Below are positions 47,211 through 56,926 of a DNA stretch of 64,000 bases, in pieces. A program made the position numbers and the translations under genes. Numbering within the stretch: position 1 is the stretch's first letter; every line of letters begins with the position of its first letter. A model generated the notes under the pieces. The model had not been told where the DNA came from. It saw nothing but the letters and a program-made list of their open reading frames with translations, and ran no database searches. The stretch is from Spirosoma foliorum (lineage in GTDB: Bacteria; Bacteroidota; Bacteroidia; Cytophagales; Spirosomataceae). The DNA lies in assembly GCF_014117325.1 (NCBI RefSeq), contig NZ_CP059732.1:4911001-4975000 (forward strand). The letters run 5' to 3'.

Positions 47211-47771
47211 ATGAATACGACCCCACCAACCGTCACAAATGGTGATCTTCTGATTGCCGAACCATTCATGGGCGACACTAATTTTGAGCGTAGTGTAGTT
47301 TTAGTCTGCGAACACAGTCAGGCTGGCACCTTTGGGCTGGTCCTGAATCAGCTTACCGATATTCACCTGAGCGATGTAATCGAAGAAATTCATCCCGATT
47401 TACCCTTATTTGTAGGCGGGCCTGTCCAGCAAAATACGCTGCATTTCATCCATCGTCGCCCCGATCTGATTGACGGATCGATACGGGTTGTCGATGGCTT
47501 GTACTGGAGTGGCGATTTTGAGCAGATCAAACGAGCGGTCAATCTGGGAACGCTTACTGAGCGCGACATTCGTTTTTTTATTGGCTACTCCGGTTGGAGC
47601 GAAGGACAGTTAGATGACGAACTTAGTCAGAAAGCCTGGATCATTAGCCGTATCACTGCCGATTTCCTATTTGATACCCCAACGAAAGAATTTTGGCGGG
47701 GTGTTCTCAAGCGAATGGGGGGCGAATACAAATCAATAGCCCACTATCCGGTCGATCCACGACTTAATTAA
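47211..47771 (+). CDS. YqgE/AlgH family protein
   Basis: 186 residues. The N-terminal NGDLLIAEPFMGDTNFERSVVLVCEHS and FGLVLNQLTD and the later FFIGYSGWSEGQLDDEL are diagnostic of the UPF0301/YqgE family. A small soluble protein of uncertain function, nearly universal in Gram-negative bacteria. Confidence 0.95.
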   Translation: MNTTPPTVTNGDLLIAEPFMGDTNFERSVVLVCEHSQAGTFGLVLNQLTDIHLSDVIEEIHPDLPLFVGGPVQQNTLHFIHRRPDLIDGSIRVVDGLYWSGDFEQIKRAVNLGTLTERDIRFFIGYSGWSEGQLDDELSQKAWIISRITADFLFDTPTKEFWRGVLKRMGGEYKSIAHYPVDPRLN

Positions 47772-47913
47772 CAATTTTAAACATTTCCCGAACCAGACGA
47801 ACGGCGGCTTCTTAACTTTTTTTCGCCAATTTTGTGGCGGTCGGCAGGCCGCATCCCCGATGTTTCGGATAAAAAACGTTATCGAAGGGTTAACTTCCTT
47901 TCTGCAGTTCCGT

Positions 47914-48525
47914 ATGTACATGTACCGATTACTACTTCTTATTACTATAGTAACCTCGCCTTTCATCGCGAAGGCACAAAGCGATAAACCTATTGGTGGC
48001 CATTTTGGACTAAAAGTCGGAGCATCGTTCACCCAAATAGCCATATCCGGATCTACAGTCAATATCCCTCACCGGGCATTAGAGCCGCATCTGGGGGCAA
48101 TCTATCGGTATCGGTATAACCGCTGGGTAGTTCAGCCAGAAGCCATCCTATCGATCCGGGGAGGTACCTTTCAGCAGGAACAATCCAATGGAAGCCGCAC
48201 TACAACAGGGGTTTCTTATTATTATGCCAGCCTTCCTTTCATGTTAGGCTATATTCCAACCGAGGGGTTGACTGTTCAGGCTGGCCCAGAGTTCAGTTAT
48301 GCGCTTAACGCCGGCCAAACAGGTGGTCCTAGTGCTAATAATGATCTGGGACTTGCCGTAGGGGTTCACTACGACTTCTTAGACATGCTGAACAAGTTTA
48401 GTCTAAACGTCCGCTACATTTACGGCTTTACCAACGTATCGCCCGAAGCAACAGCTGCCTATTATAACCGAAATCTTCAGGTGTCGATGGTGTATAACCT
48501 GTTTCCGAAGAAGAAGAAAAAATAA
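47914..48525 (+). CDS. PorT-like outer-membrane beta-barrel protein
   Basis: 203 residues from the ATG at 47914 (a second in-frame ATG is at 47920); these are the starts that directly precede a signal peptide (ending AKAQ). Beta-barrel pattern with GGHFGLKVGASFTQI and WVVQPEAILSIRGG, ending in a polylysine tail KKKKK after the last strand (LQVSMVYNLF). Small outer-membrane barrel of unknown function. Confidence 0.8.
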   Translation: MYMYRLLLLITIVTSPFIAKAQSDKPIGGHFGLKVGASFTQIAISGSTVNIPHRALEPHLGAIYRYRYNRWVVQPEAILSIRGGTFQQEQSNGSRTTTGVSYYYASLPFMLGYIPTEGLTVQAGPEFSYALNAGQTGGPSANNDLGLAVGVHYDFLDMLNKFSLNVRYIYGFTNVSPEATAAYYNRNLQVSMVYNLFPKKKKK

Positions 48526-48533
48526 TTTCGTAT

Positions 48534-48598
48534 TAGAAGCGAGGAGTGCGTAAGTAGGATGTGTTGAACAGTATTCTACTACGCACTCCTCGCTTCTA
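48534..48598. repeat. Inverted repeat between the barrel gene and nuoA
   Basis: TAGAAGCGAGGAGTGCGTA (48534-48552) with TACGCACTCCTCGCTTCTA (48580-48598) are perfectly complementary. It ends 14 nt before the nuoA ATG. Confidence 0.75.
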
Positions 48599-48612
48599 GT
48601 ACTATTCAAACT

Positions 48613-49080
48613 ATGCTCTCCGACTTCGGCGTTCTCCTGCTCTTTATTGTAGGTGCGTTTGCGTTTATCGCAATCGTACTTTTTATAGCGCGCTTACTTC
48701 GCCCTAACAAACCGAATGTCGAGAAAAATAGCACTTATGAATCGGGAGAAGAGCCTGTTGGTAATGCGAATATTCAGTTCAACATTCGTTTCTACGTTGT
48801 AGCACTCGTATTTGTTCTGTTTGATGTTGAGTTAGTTTTTTTATTTCCGTGGGCAACTGTATTTGGTCAGGAACAGCTTATTAAGGAAACTGGAGGCCTT
48901 TGGGGTTGGTTTGCATTAGGAGAAGTAACCTTGTTTGTCATTATATTATCGTTAGGGCTTGCCTATGTTTGGGTGAAAGGTTATCTTGATTGGGTAAAAC
49001 CCCAACCGAAAGTACCAACAGTGGAAACGAAGGTTCCTGCGGAGTTGTACAGGAAAGTAAATGAGAAATATCAGCGGTGA
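48613..49080 (+). CDS. nuoA: NADH-quinone oxidoreductase subunit A
   Basis: 155 residues, three membrane helices. The motif [44 protein letters not shown] is the NuoA signature (ESG..., FDVE). Membrane-arm subunit of complex I. The 3' end overlaps the next gene by 20 nt. It has about 30 extra C-terminal residues ([21 protein letters not shown]) past the last helix. Confidence 0.95.
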   Translation: MLSDFGVLLLFIVGAFAFIAIVLFIARLLRPNKPNVEKNSTYESGEEPVGNANIQFNIRFYVVALVFVLFDVELVFLFPWATVFGQEQLIKETGGLWGWFALGEVTLFVIILSLGLAYVWVKGYLDWVKPQPKVPTVETKVPAELYRKVNEKYQR

Positions 49081-49627
49081 CAGGACTTTATTAAAGCTCA
49101 TTCTTCTCCTTACCTTATTATCCTCTCCTATCAGAGGACTAGCTCAACGCTACGAAATAGGAACCTACAAAATCCGTGTTCTTCTGGATTCGGGCGAACG
49201 AATCAACGGAGTTTTATCGGGTGTGAGCGAATCCACCTTGTATTTTGAGGATAAACGACGGGACATCATTAAAATACCGTTAACTTCGATTCGGAAGGTG
49301 AAGCTCATTGATGTCAATAATGTACGATCCCGAATCATTACGGGTGCTATTTTGGGGGCGTTGGCAGGCGGATATGCTTCGTATCAGGGAAATAACCGCA
49401 GCCCCGGTAACAGTAGAAGTCCTATTTTATTAGGCGTTACGATTGCCTTTGGGGCGGCAGGAGGAGCCGGTTTCGGCGCCCTTATAGGAAAATTCAGTGC
49501 GAGTATAGGGCGCGCCCACTTCACCTTTCGCTCTGTAGGCGATCCAGAATCCGTAAATCGTTTATACCATCTTTTAGAACCTTTCAGCGAAACGTTTCAA
49601 AAAGACGTTATTAACCAATATCCTTAA
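49061..49627 (+). CDS. Uncharacterised signal-peptide protein between nuoA and nuoB
   Basis: 188 residues, start overlapping nuoA by 20 nt. Signal peptide ([15 protein letters not shown]). A beta-rich N-terminal domain ([48 protein letters not shown]) resembles RNA-binding-like or Sm-like small barrels found in several Bacteroidota secreted proteins, followed by a Gly/Ala-rich, glycine-zipper-like hydrophobic stretch (about 95-150). It is not a known complex I subunit. Its translation is probably coupled to nuoA. 5 nt separate it from nuoB. Confidence 0.8.
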   Translation: MRNISGDRTLLKLILLLTLLSSPIRGLAQRYEIGTYKIRVLLDSGERINGVLSGVSESTLYFEDKRRDIIKIPLTSIRKVKLIDVNNVRSRIITGAILGALAGGYASYQGNNRSPGNSRSPILLGVTIAFGAAGGAGFGALIGKFSASIGRAHFTFRSVGDPESVNRLYHLLEPFSETFQKDVINQYP

Positions 49628-49632
49628 CGTAT

Positions 49633-50127
49633 ATGACTCCTCAACCAACAACTGATAAATCAGGTGAAGCCAGCGTTATGCTGATGCATTCCGAAGACTT
49701 ATTAAACTGGTCGCGAGAGAAATCGCTGTGGCCGCTTACCTTTGGACTTGCCTGTTGCGCCATTGAAATGATGGGGGCTATGACTGCCAGTTATGACCTT
49801 GAACGGTTTGGAATTTTTCCGCGCCCTTCCCCACGACAATCCGATATTATGATTGTATCGGGTACGGTTACCTATAAAATGGCCGATCGTATCCGGCGAC
49901 TTTACGAGCAAATGGCCGAGCCTCGCTATGTCATTTCAATGGGGTCGTGCTCCAACTGCGGGGGGCCTTACTGGCAACACGGTTATCATGTGGTGAAAGG
50001 AGTCGATCGCATTATCCCGGTTGATGTGTATGTACCCGGTTGCCCACCGCGTCCCGAAGCGCTGATCGACGGATTCCTGAAATTGCAGGAAAAAATACGA
50101 ACCGAGCACCCGTTGTCCAGAGGTTAA
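49633..50127 (+). CDS. nuoB: NADH-quinone oxidoreductase subunit B
   Basis: 164 residues. Cluster N2 ligands are visible as the adjacent Cys41-Cys42 (LACCAIEMM), Cys106 (GSCSNCGG) and Cys137 (PGCPPRPE). Peripheral-arm subunit next to the quinone site. The remaining nuo genes (C to N) do not follow: the next gene encodes an unrelated membrane protein, so the complex I operon is split. Confidence 0.95.
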   Translation: MTPQPTTDKSGEASVMLMHSEDLLNWSREKSLWPLTFGLACCAIEMMGAMTASYDLERFGIFPRPSPRQSDIMIVSGTVTYKMADRIRRLYEQMAEPRYVISMGSCSNCGGPYWQHGYHVVKGVDRIIPVDVYVPGCPPRPEALIDGFLKLQEKIRTEHPLSRG

Positions 50128-50145
50128 ACGTTTAATGTTTCAACC

Positions 50146-51087
50146 ATGAGCACCCTTTCTGTTTCCCTTCGCCAAACTCTTGGGTCAATCCGGCTTTTGT
50201 GGCTGATCTATGGCATCAATCTGGTACTAGGCTTACTGGCAGCTCTCCCCTTCTACAATACCCTTAAGATAGAGGATCAGAATTCGCTTGCGTTTATGAA
50301 CCTGCTCGATGGGTTCGACTATACCATTTACTCCGACTTTATGCATCGCAGCGAGCGCGTAATTGCCCCGCTGTTAAGTGTCGGACGCTGGTTAGGCCTG
50401 GCGTATATTTTTCTAAGTGTTTTTTTTGCGGGAGGAATTTTACTTCGCTTCGCTCAACCCAACTCTCGCTTCAGTGCTGGCTTATTTTGGCAGGGCTGTA
50501 GCCATTACGTAGCCCGGTTTCTACGACTGTTTGCTGTTACGCTCCTGTTTGTTGTGGTGGGTGCCGGCTTCTGGCTCGTTGCAGGTTCGTTAGTGGGTGT
50601 GGCGCTAAACAATACTTTAACCGAACGAGGTGAATTCTGGATTGGTTTGGTGTTTTTTGTACTCTTCGCCTTTACCGCTACACTCCTGTTCTGCATCGGC
50701 GATTACGCCAAAGTTTTGATGTTTCGGGAAGATGAACAGAATGCCTTTCGCGCATTTGGGCAAGCCGGTCGATTAGTCCTTCGCAATCCCATTCGAACCT
50801 ATGGTTTATATGGAATGCTGATTGCGATTGGCACCGGTTTATTCGGAATTTATTTCCTTCTGGACGAAGCCATTTTAATGAGCAACTGGCTAACTATTTT
50901 GCTGATGGCTGTTATTCAACAAATATTGATTTTCGGTCGTGTTGGTCTGAAAGTCTGGTCATTAGGAACAGCTTACAACCAGTATGAAAAGTTGCCTAAA
51001 CCCGTCTTCATTCCACAGCCTGTTCAGATAAGCCAGCCTGCCAGCGAACCTGACAATGAAACTCCACTAGGTGTCATAGAGCCATAA
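50146..51087 (+). CDS. Uncharacterised multi-pass membrane protein
   Basis: 313 residues with about six hydrophobic segments (for example LIYGINLVLGLLAALPF, LGLAYIFLSVFFAGGILLRF, LLFVVVGAGFWLVAGSL). A soluble Pro-rich C-terminal tail (KPVFIPQPVQISQPASEPDN). No family recognised. Begins 18 nt after nuoB and is likely in the same transcript. Confidence 0.75.
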   Translation: MSTLSVSLRQTLGSIRLLWLIYGINLVLGLLAALPFYNTLKIEDQNSLAFMNLLDGFDYTIYSDFMHRSERVIAPLLSVGRWLGLAYIFLSVFFAGGILLRFAQPNSRFSAGLFWQGCSHYVARFLRLFAVTLLFVVVGAGFWLVAGSLVGVALNNTLTERGEFWIGLVFFVLFAFTATLLFCIGDYAKVLMFREDEQNAFRAFGQAGRLVLRNPIRTYGLYGMLIAIGTGLFGIYFLLDEAILMSNWLTILLMAVIQQILIFGRVGLKVWSLGTAYNQYEKLPKPVFIPQPVQISQPASEPDNETPLGVIEP

Positions 51088-51100
51088 AGAAGAACTGGTT

Positions 51101-52351
51101 CTAGAAACTAACATCCGAAACAAGTTCTTCTCTTTTTTCGGTTTTGCTCAATGGCCAGTGTTTGTCAAACATTGTAAGGAGCCAAAGAGTCGCAATAGTG
51201 GGCAGCAAATACTTATCCCAACCAATGTGTGCCTTCCCCATCAGGATCAGATTGAGAAGAACCACCCAGCCTGCCATTCCACTTTTAGGGCTAGCAAAAC
51301 GTAGAATAGTGAGTAGCATAAAAAAGCCAAAAATGAGCTGCTTGGCTATTCCTTTAATCCCAATTAGTTCCAGATGTCGATCAAAGAAGCCTAGGTTCTT
51401 GACAACAAAAAAACCATCGTACATCTGTTCGGCAGGAAAAAAAGCGATCAGTAAACCAATTAATATAACCCAGCCAATTAACCACGGGCGTTGTTGGGAC
51501 TCTAACCCGTAAAATTGGAGCTTTCGGGTTAACACTATTTCGGGCAATACATAATAAAGTCCAAGACATGCCGATGCGTAAAGGACAAACCCAGGCTTAT
51601 ACATCAACTTATGTACTGTATCGTTGTATTTCTGCCGGGCAACCTCAGGAGCAGGCCCTAATCCACCCCAAAATAGCACCCAGGCAATAAGTGCCAATCC
51701 GGCAATCACATAATAAATAAGGTAAGGTCTGTCGAGTGCCCAACGCACCGATGCCTGCCAGCTACTAAACCGAAATACGGCTGGGCCTAGCTCATAACAT
51801 AAAATAACGGCCGGAAAAACTACGGCATATTGCCTGGAACTAATAGCCGCAATAAAGAATAAGCAACTAGCCCAATGCACTTGTTTCAGGTAACAAACCC
51901 AGCCCAGAAGAATGAACGAAAGGGCGAGAATGTCGGTATAAAAAATAGTGCTACAGAAGTAATAGTAAGGGAAAAGAATCAGGCCTAGAGCTGCCAGCCA
52001 GAACCGCCCCGGGTTAGGGCTAATTTTGAGAAAGAGCATTAGAATAGCGAAACTCAGGCCCAAATTGAGGATTCTCAAATACTGAACGGAATGGCCAAAT
52101 ATATTGATCACCCAGCCCGCAATCATAAATGGCAATGGGGCAATAACTTCAGGATAATTATTTAACAGGTGTACAGATGGTAGCGGCTCTTTACTGAATA
52201 GAAGAACAGTATCCCAAAAATGAACTTCATCGCCAAAAAGCGTAAAAGCCAGGTTTTCTCTATAGAAAAATACGAACGTATAAACGAGAGCAAGAGCAAT
52301 AACAGCAATAAGCCAATTAAAACGCATAAGGAAAACTTTTAAACTATTCAT
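51101..52351 (-). CDS. GT-C-like membrane glycosyltransferase (ALG10-like)
   Basis: 416 residues, about ten membrane helices. The first periplasmic loop carries FGDEVHFWDTVLLF, an acidic motif in the position where GT-C enzymes hold their catalytic Asp/Glu, and a later SSRQYAVVFPAVILCYEL resembles the RQTN-type segment of DIE2/ALG10 glucosyltransferases. It would use a polyprenyl-phosphate sugar. This is a fold-level inference. Convergent with the membrane protein gene before it. Confidence 0.6.
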   Translation of the reverse strand: MNSLKVFLMRFNWLIAVIALALVYTFVFFYRENLAFTLFGDEVHFWDTVLLFSKEPLPSVHLLNNYPEVIAPLPFMIAGWVINIFGHSVQYLRILNLGLSFAILMLFLKISPNPGRFWLAALGLILFPYYYFCSTIFYTDILALSFILLGWVCYLKQVHWASCLFFIAAISSRQYAVVFPAVILCYELGPAVFRFSSWQASVRWALDRPYLIYYVIAGLALIAWVLFWGGLGPAPEVARQKYNDTVHKLMYKPGFVLYASACLGLYYVLPEIVLTRKLQFYGLESQQRPWLIGWVILIGLLIAFFPAEQMYDGFFVVKNLGFFDRHLELIGIKGIAKQLIFGFFMLLTILRFASPKSGMAGWVVLLNLILMGKAHIGWDKYLLPTIATLWLLTMFDKHWPLSKTEKREELVSDVSF

Positions 52352-52731
52352 TCCATAAACATCGAAAGCTTACAGTCCAAACTGTACAGAAATGTCAACT
52401 TTCTAATTCATGTCACATAGTAGGGGCGGATATCGTAAATACACAGGCTCAACCTGAAATCGGTGGAAAAATGACCGTTCAAAATTCCGCTATTTAAGGT
52501 AAGCTAGTGCCGCTTTAACAGAATAAAGATAGTGAGGATTGTATACGTAGCCAAAAGCCGGTAGTTTTTAGCCTTATTTTTTGAGGCTAGTGGTAGTGTA
52601 ATGGTCAACATCCATACTAAACCTTTGTGCTTATGACAGGCTAAAATTGATCAAAACCTTGCCTAAAAAATGCCAGGATAGATAAGTAGTAACCCTATTT
52701 AGTAGCTTTTATCTCCAATAACATCAGGCAA
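52352..52731. other. 380-bp intergenic region
   Basis: No coding capacity. Contains small inverted motifs (ACAGTCCAAACTGT near 52371-52386; TAGCCT...AGGCTA near 52570-52590) but no consensus promoter box and no long hairpin of the kind seen in the other gaps. Confidence 0.5.
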
Positions 52732-53526
52732 ATGCATACAAGCAGTAACATTGTTTTAATGAGTCTTATTCTTTTGATCACGCTTGCCTTTAAGCAGGAC
52801 GTACCACCCCAATTGCAGCTATTTTTGCTCATTGGCCAATCGAATATGGCAGGTCGAGGTGTTCCCGAAGCCGAAGATCAGCAGACCAATCCACACATCT
52901 GGATGCTGACAAAAGAGTTAAGTTGGGTACCGGCTCGCGATCCGATGCACTTCGATAAACCAGCTGTTATAGGTGTTGGTCCTGGATTTTCGTTTGCGAA
53001 ACGACTGGCCGAAACTTACCCAGAAATGAATATCGGATTAATTCCCTGCGCCGTTGGTGGTTCGGGCATTGATGTCTGGAAACCAGGTGCTTATTACGAA
53101 CCTACCCAATCACATCCTTACGATGATGCTTTACGACGGGCAAAAAAAGCACTTGAAAATGGGCAGCTAGCCGGTTTTATCTGGCATCAGGGTGAATCAG
53201 ATTCAGAGCCAGAGAAAGCCATCGTTTATGAAGAAAAACTCGCTGAACTAGTCCAGCGATTCCGGAAAGATCTGAATGCACCCCATGTACCGTTTGTAGT
53301 AGGAACACTAGGTGATTTTGTCGTAAATCGAGACCCAGAGGCTAAAATCGTCAATGAAGCACTTCAACAGGCAACCAAACATATCCCAAATTCCTATTGC
53401 GTAGTATCAGAAGGGCTAACAGACAAAGGAGATTCAACCCATTTCGACACTCACTCAGCCCGAATTCTCGGCCAGCGGTATGCTGATGTATTTATCCATA
53501 AGAAGTTAATAACAAGCAAACCGTAA
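52732..53526 (+). CDS. SASA-domain carbohydrate acetylesterase (CE6/sialate O-acetylesterase-like)
   Basis: 264 residues, signal peptide at the N-terminus (LILLITLAF). SGNH-type esterase: catalytic Ser in IGQSNMAG, glycines in AVGGSGID, the WHQGESD block, and the His/Asp pair in STHFDTHSARI. Removes acetyl groups from xylan or related sugars. Confidence 0.85.
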   Translation: MHTSSNIVLMSLILLITLAFKQDVPPQLQLFLLIGQSNMAGRGVPEAEDQQTNPHIWMLTKELSWVPARDPMHFDKPAVIGVGPGFSFAKRLAETYPEMNIGLIPCAVGGSGIDVWKPGAYYEPTQSHPYDDALRRAKKALENGQLAGFIWHQGESDSEPEKAIVYEEKLAELVQRFRKDLNAPHVPFVVGTLGDFVVNRDPEAKIVNEALQQATKHIPNSYCVVSEGLTDKGDSTHFDTHSARILGQRYADVFIHKKLITSKP

Positions 53527-53658
53527 GTCGGTGCTAGCTAAAAAATCTGCGCAAAATCAACATATCAGCAGTATCAGCCATTGGGTAGGCCTAATCTTCT
53601 TTGGCCATTTCGTATTATTGCAAAACTATTTCCCTTTCATAACCATTGATTGTGCCGC

Positions 53659-54942
53659 ATGGCTAATCCTACTGTTTCTTCTAAACCGTCCGACGAGGCT
53701 AAGTCGACTCAGGCGGGACTATTTGGCTTGCCAGTCATTGTAGCCGCACTAGGCTACTTCGTTGATATTTACGACCTCCTTCTGTTTGGCATAGTTCGCG
53801 TACCCAGCTTAAAAGATCTCGGTCTTGCTCCCGATCAAATATCCAGTGTTGGAGCCAGCATTATCAATTGGCAAATGGGTGGTCTACTGCTCGGCGGCAT
53901 CCTTTGGGGTGTTATTGGCGACAAACGTGGGCGTTTATCTGTTTTGTTTGGCAGCATCATTACCTATTCCATTGCCAACATTGCCTGCGGGTTTGTCAAG
54001 AACATCACGTTTATGGACCCAACGATGTATTACGCTCTTATGCGTTTTATAGCAGGCATTGGGTTAGCGGGTGAACTTGGAGCTGGTATTACGCTTGTCA
54101 GTGAGGTCTTGCCTAAAGAAAAGCGAGCTATTGGCACATCTCTCGTAGCAGGAATTGGCCTGTTTGGTGCCGTAGTGGCTTATTTTACCGTTAAGCTATT
54201 CGACTGGCAAATGGCCTTTTTTGTGGGTGGAGGCTTAGGATTTGGGTTATTACTACTACGGGTTGGTGTAGTTGAATCCGGTATGTTCAAAGATGTATCT
54301 GACCAGAAACACGTCAGTCGGGGTAATTTCCTGTCCTTCTTTACAAACGCAGACCGACTGTCGCGCTATCTCAAGTGCATTGGCATCGGCTTGCCAACCT
54401 GGTTCGTCATTGGCATTCTGGCTACTTTTAGTAACGAATTTGGTAAAGCATTAGGCATTGCTGAAGAAATTCAGCCGGGTCTGGCTATCATGTGGTGTTA
54501 CGTTGGCCTGGCTGTGGGCGATTTAGCCAGCGGATTCATCAGCCAATCTTTCTCCTCACGAAAAAAAGCAGTGGCATTGCTCATGGCCGTTGCGCTCGTG
54601 TTTGGCTTAGTTTATTTATACCTCGGGGTTAAAAGCGCAACCGTTCTGTACAGCTTATGTCTGGCAATGGGCTTTGGTATTGGCTATTGGGCCATGTTTG
54701 TCACTATCGGGGCTGAACAATTCGGGACGAATATTCGCGCTACGGCGGCTACTACGATTCCCAATATGGTACGCGGCCTAGTCATCCCAATGACCATTGG
54801 CTATCAGGCGCTGAAGCCCTCATTAGACATCATTAATGCCGGGGCAGTTATCGGGCTGATTAGTTTTCTGCTTGGTTTTTATTCCATCCTGAGCATTCCC
54901 GAAACCCACGGCAAGGATTTGAATTATCTGGAAGAGAGCTGA
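53659..54942 (+). CDS. MFS transporter (first of a tandem pair)
   Basis: 427 residues from the ATG at 53659 (an in-frame TTG three codons upstream is less likely). Twelve membrane segments, with the MFS loop motif GDKRGRLSVLFGS between helices 2 and 3 and VDIYDLLLFGIVRVPS in helix 1. Resembles the metabolite/aromatic acid:H+ symporter branch. The next gene encodes a close paralogue. Its stop codon lies inside a perfect 33-bp-armed palindrome. Substrate unknown. Confidence 0.88.
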   Translation: MANPTVSSKPSDEAKSTQAGLFGLPVIVAALGYFVDIYDLLLFGIVRVPSLKDLGLAPDQISSVGASIINWQMGGLLLGGILWGVIGDKRGRLSVLFGSIITYSIANIACGFVKNITFMDPTMYYALMRFIAGIGLAGELGAGITLVSEVLPKEKRAIGTSLVAGIGLFGAVVAYFTVKLFDWQMAFFVGGGLGFGLLLLRVGVVESGMFKDVSDQKHVSRGNFLSFFTNADRLSRYLKCIGIGLPTWFVIGILATFSNEFGKALGIAEEIQPGLAIMWCYVGLAVGDLASGFISQSFSSRKKAVALLMAVALVFGLVYLYLGVKSATVLYSLCLAMGFGIGYWAMFVTIGAEQFGTNIRATAATTIPNMVRGLVIPMTIGYQALKPSLDIINAGAVIGLISFLLGFYSILSIPETHGKDLNYLEES

Positions 54943-55016
54943 TGTATGATATAGGATGTATGATGTATTTCTATCACGTTAACTACATCATACATCCTAT
55001 ATCATACATCAGCTCT
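54935..55016. repeat. Perfect inverted repeat spanning the first MFS gene's stop codon
   Basis: AGAGCTGATGTATGATATAG... (54935-54967) is exactly complementary to 54984-55016 over 33 nt, with a 16-nt loop. The left arm contains the last codons and the TGA stop at 54940-54942. The arms themselves consist of short direct repeats (GATGTATGAT). Confidence 0.9.
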
Positions 55017-55033
55017 CCCTTTCCTCCCTCTCT

Positions 55034-56281
55034 ATGCAAACCCTCACCCCTACGCCCACCCGAGTTTCATTCCGTCCGTTATTTGCCCTGCCCGTTATTG
55101 TGTCGGCGTTGGGCTTTTTTGTGGATGTGTATGATATGCTTATTTTCAGCATTGTACGCGTTCCAAGTTTGCAGTCGCTGGGGTTATCGGAAGACGAGGT
55201 ATCAAAAGCAGGGACGTTTATTATCAATTTTCAGCAAGCGGGCCTGGTTGTTGGCGGTTTCCTGTGGGGTGCGCTGGGTGATAAACGCGGACGTATGTCG
55301 GTGCTATTCGGGAGCATTATTACGTATTCGCTTACCAACATTGCCTGCGGATTTGTACAGGATATAAATACGTACGCCTTTCTGCGGTTTCTGGCTGGCG
55401 TTGGCCTCTCCGGCGAAATTGGGGCGGCTATTGTGTTAGTGTCCGAAACCCTGCCCAAAGCCATTCGAAGCTATGGTTCTGCTGTTGTAGCGGGCATTGG
55501 CTATCTGGGCGCTGGTGCGGCTTATTTCACCGTTGAATATTTCAACTGGCGAACAGCCTTTTGGGTAGGTGGTGGCATGGGAATTGCCTTGCTGTTGCTT
55601 CGCGTCAGCGTATTTGAATCGGGCTTGTTCAGTCGAATGAAGACGGAGCATAAAGAGGTCAGTCGGGGCAATGTCCTGCATTTTTTTCGAAGTTGGCCAG
55701 AAGCTATCAAATACTTACGCTGTGTAACGGTAGGCATGCCAACCTGGTTTGTGGTCGGCATTCTGGCTACGTTTGCCAATGAACTTGGTCAGGCATTGGG
55801 TATCGACGAGGTGGTAAAACCGGGTCGATGTGTTATGATGATTTATGTGGGTATGGCCGTAGGAGATTTACTAAGTGGGCCACTCAGTCACTGGCTAAAA
55901 TCGCGCTTAAAAACAATTACGGGCTTGCTAGTTTTGGGTACCATTATGAGCGGTATTTATCTCTTTGGTGGCATTCATACTGCCAGCGGCATCTACACAG
56001 TCTGCTTGATTTTGGGTTTCTGTACAGGCTACATCGCTATGTTCCTGACTATGGTTGCTGAACTCTACGGAACAAACCTCCGCAACACAGCCACCACCTC
56101 AGTGCCGAGTGTAGTTCGAGGTACACTTATTCCCATGACGTTGTTTTTTCAGGCTTTGAAACCATCTCTAGGTGCTTTAGTTGCTGCTGGAATTCTGGGC
56201 GTCCTTGTTTATGGGCTTTCCTTCTGGTCGCTAAGCCGAATGGAAGAGACATTTGGGAAGGATCTGGACTTCGTGGAGTAA
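55034..56281 (+). CDS. MFS transporter (second of a tandem pair)
   Basis: 415 residues, same architecture as the preceding protein, with shared blocks (VRVPSLQSLGLSEDEVS, LWGALGDKRGRMSVLFGSIITYSLTNIACGF, NLRNTATTSVPSVVRG). The two are evidently a local duplication that has since diverged. Followed by another hairpin at 56288-56362. Substrate unknown. Confidence 0.88.
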   Translation: MQTLTPTPTRVSFRPLFALPVIVSALGFFVDVYDMLIFSIVRVPSLQSLGLSEDEVSKAGTFIINFQQAGLVVGGFLWGALGDKRGRMSVLFGSIITYSLTNIACGFVQDINTYAFLRFLAGVGLSGEIGAAIVLVSETLPKAIRSYGSAVVAGIGYLGAGAAYFTVEYFNWRTAFWVGGGMGIALLLLRVSVFESGLFSRMKTEHKEVSRGNVLHFFRSWPEAIKYLRCVTVGMPTWFVVGILATFANELGQALGIDEVVKPGRCVMMIYVGMAVGDLLSGPLSHWLKSRLKTITGLLVLGTIMSGIYLFGGIHTASGIYTVCLILGFCTGYIAMFLTMVAELYGTNLRNTATTSVPSVVRGTLIPMTLFFQALKPSLGALVAAGILGVLVYGLSFWSLSRMEETFGKDLDFVE

Positions 56282-56287
56282 ATCAAT

Positions 56288-56362
56288 GGAAAATGGGTAA
56301 TGTAGGATGAATAATGGTAAGCCTCTGATTATCATTATTCATCCTACATTACCCATTTTTCC
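56288..56362. repeat. Inverted repeat after the second MFS gene
   Basis: GGAAAATGGGTAATGTAGGA (from 56288) and its complement ending TTTTTCC at 56362 form arms of about 33 nt with one or two changes and an 8-nt loop; TTTTTCC gives it a terminator-like end. Confidence 0.8.
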
Positions 56363-56487
56363 TTTTTACGTCACATAAACCACTCATCATTTATTTAAAC
56401 CGTTTCTCCAGATTACCAGCGTTCAGAGGGCATATCGGCATCATTGGGTTGACAGCTAAAGGTTAAAAACTTAAAACATTCAACTCA

Positions 56488-56895
56488 ATGAAAACGACCA
56501 TCAAATTACTCGCTAGCGCTTTTGCAGTTGCTTTAACTATCTCAACATCAACCGTTTCATTCGCTACCGATGGCAGTCCAAAGCAAAAAGCATTTGCTGC
56601 CGTAGTGTTCCCTTCTGCCAATGCATCCAAAATTTGGGTGTGTCTGGAAAAATACCAATCCGAAAATAAAATCACCCTTCAGTTAGTCAATCAAAAGGGT
56701 GATGTACTATTCGATGAAGTGATTTGCAACAAAAACAGCAAAGACCGTGCGGTTCGTCAGCAGTTTGATGTGAACGAGCTTGGCGATGGCAATTACACAT
56801 TCCGGATCACGGCTGGCGATCAGAAAGAAGAGATTTCTGTTAAACTGGCCACGCCATCAGTAGAGGCCCCAACCCGGATGATCGCTATCAAATAG
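56488..56895 (+). CDS. Uncharacterised secreted protein
   Basis: 135 residues with a signal peptide (ending VSFA). Beta-rich, like the extracellular domains that follow Por-type or SusE-like proteins (IWVCLEKYQSENKITLQLVNQKGDVLF and LGDGNYTFRITAGD). No family assigned. Followed by an intrinsic terminator. Confidence 0.75.
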   Translation: MKTTIKLLASAFAVALTISTSTVSFATDGSPKQKAFAAVVFPSANASKIWVCLEKYQSENKITLQLVNQKGDVLFDEVICNKNSKDRAVRQQFDVNELGDGNYTFRITAGDQKEEISVKLATPSVEAPTRMIAIK

Positions 56896-56926
56896 ATTTG
56901 CTAAAGCTTACCGAAAATTATTCGTT

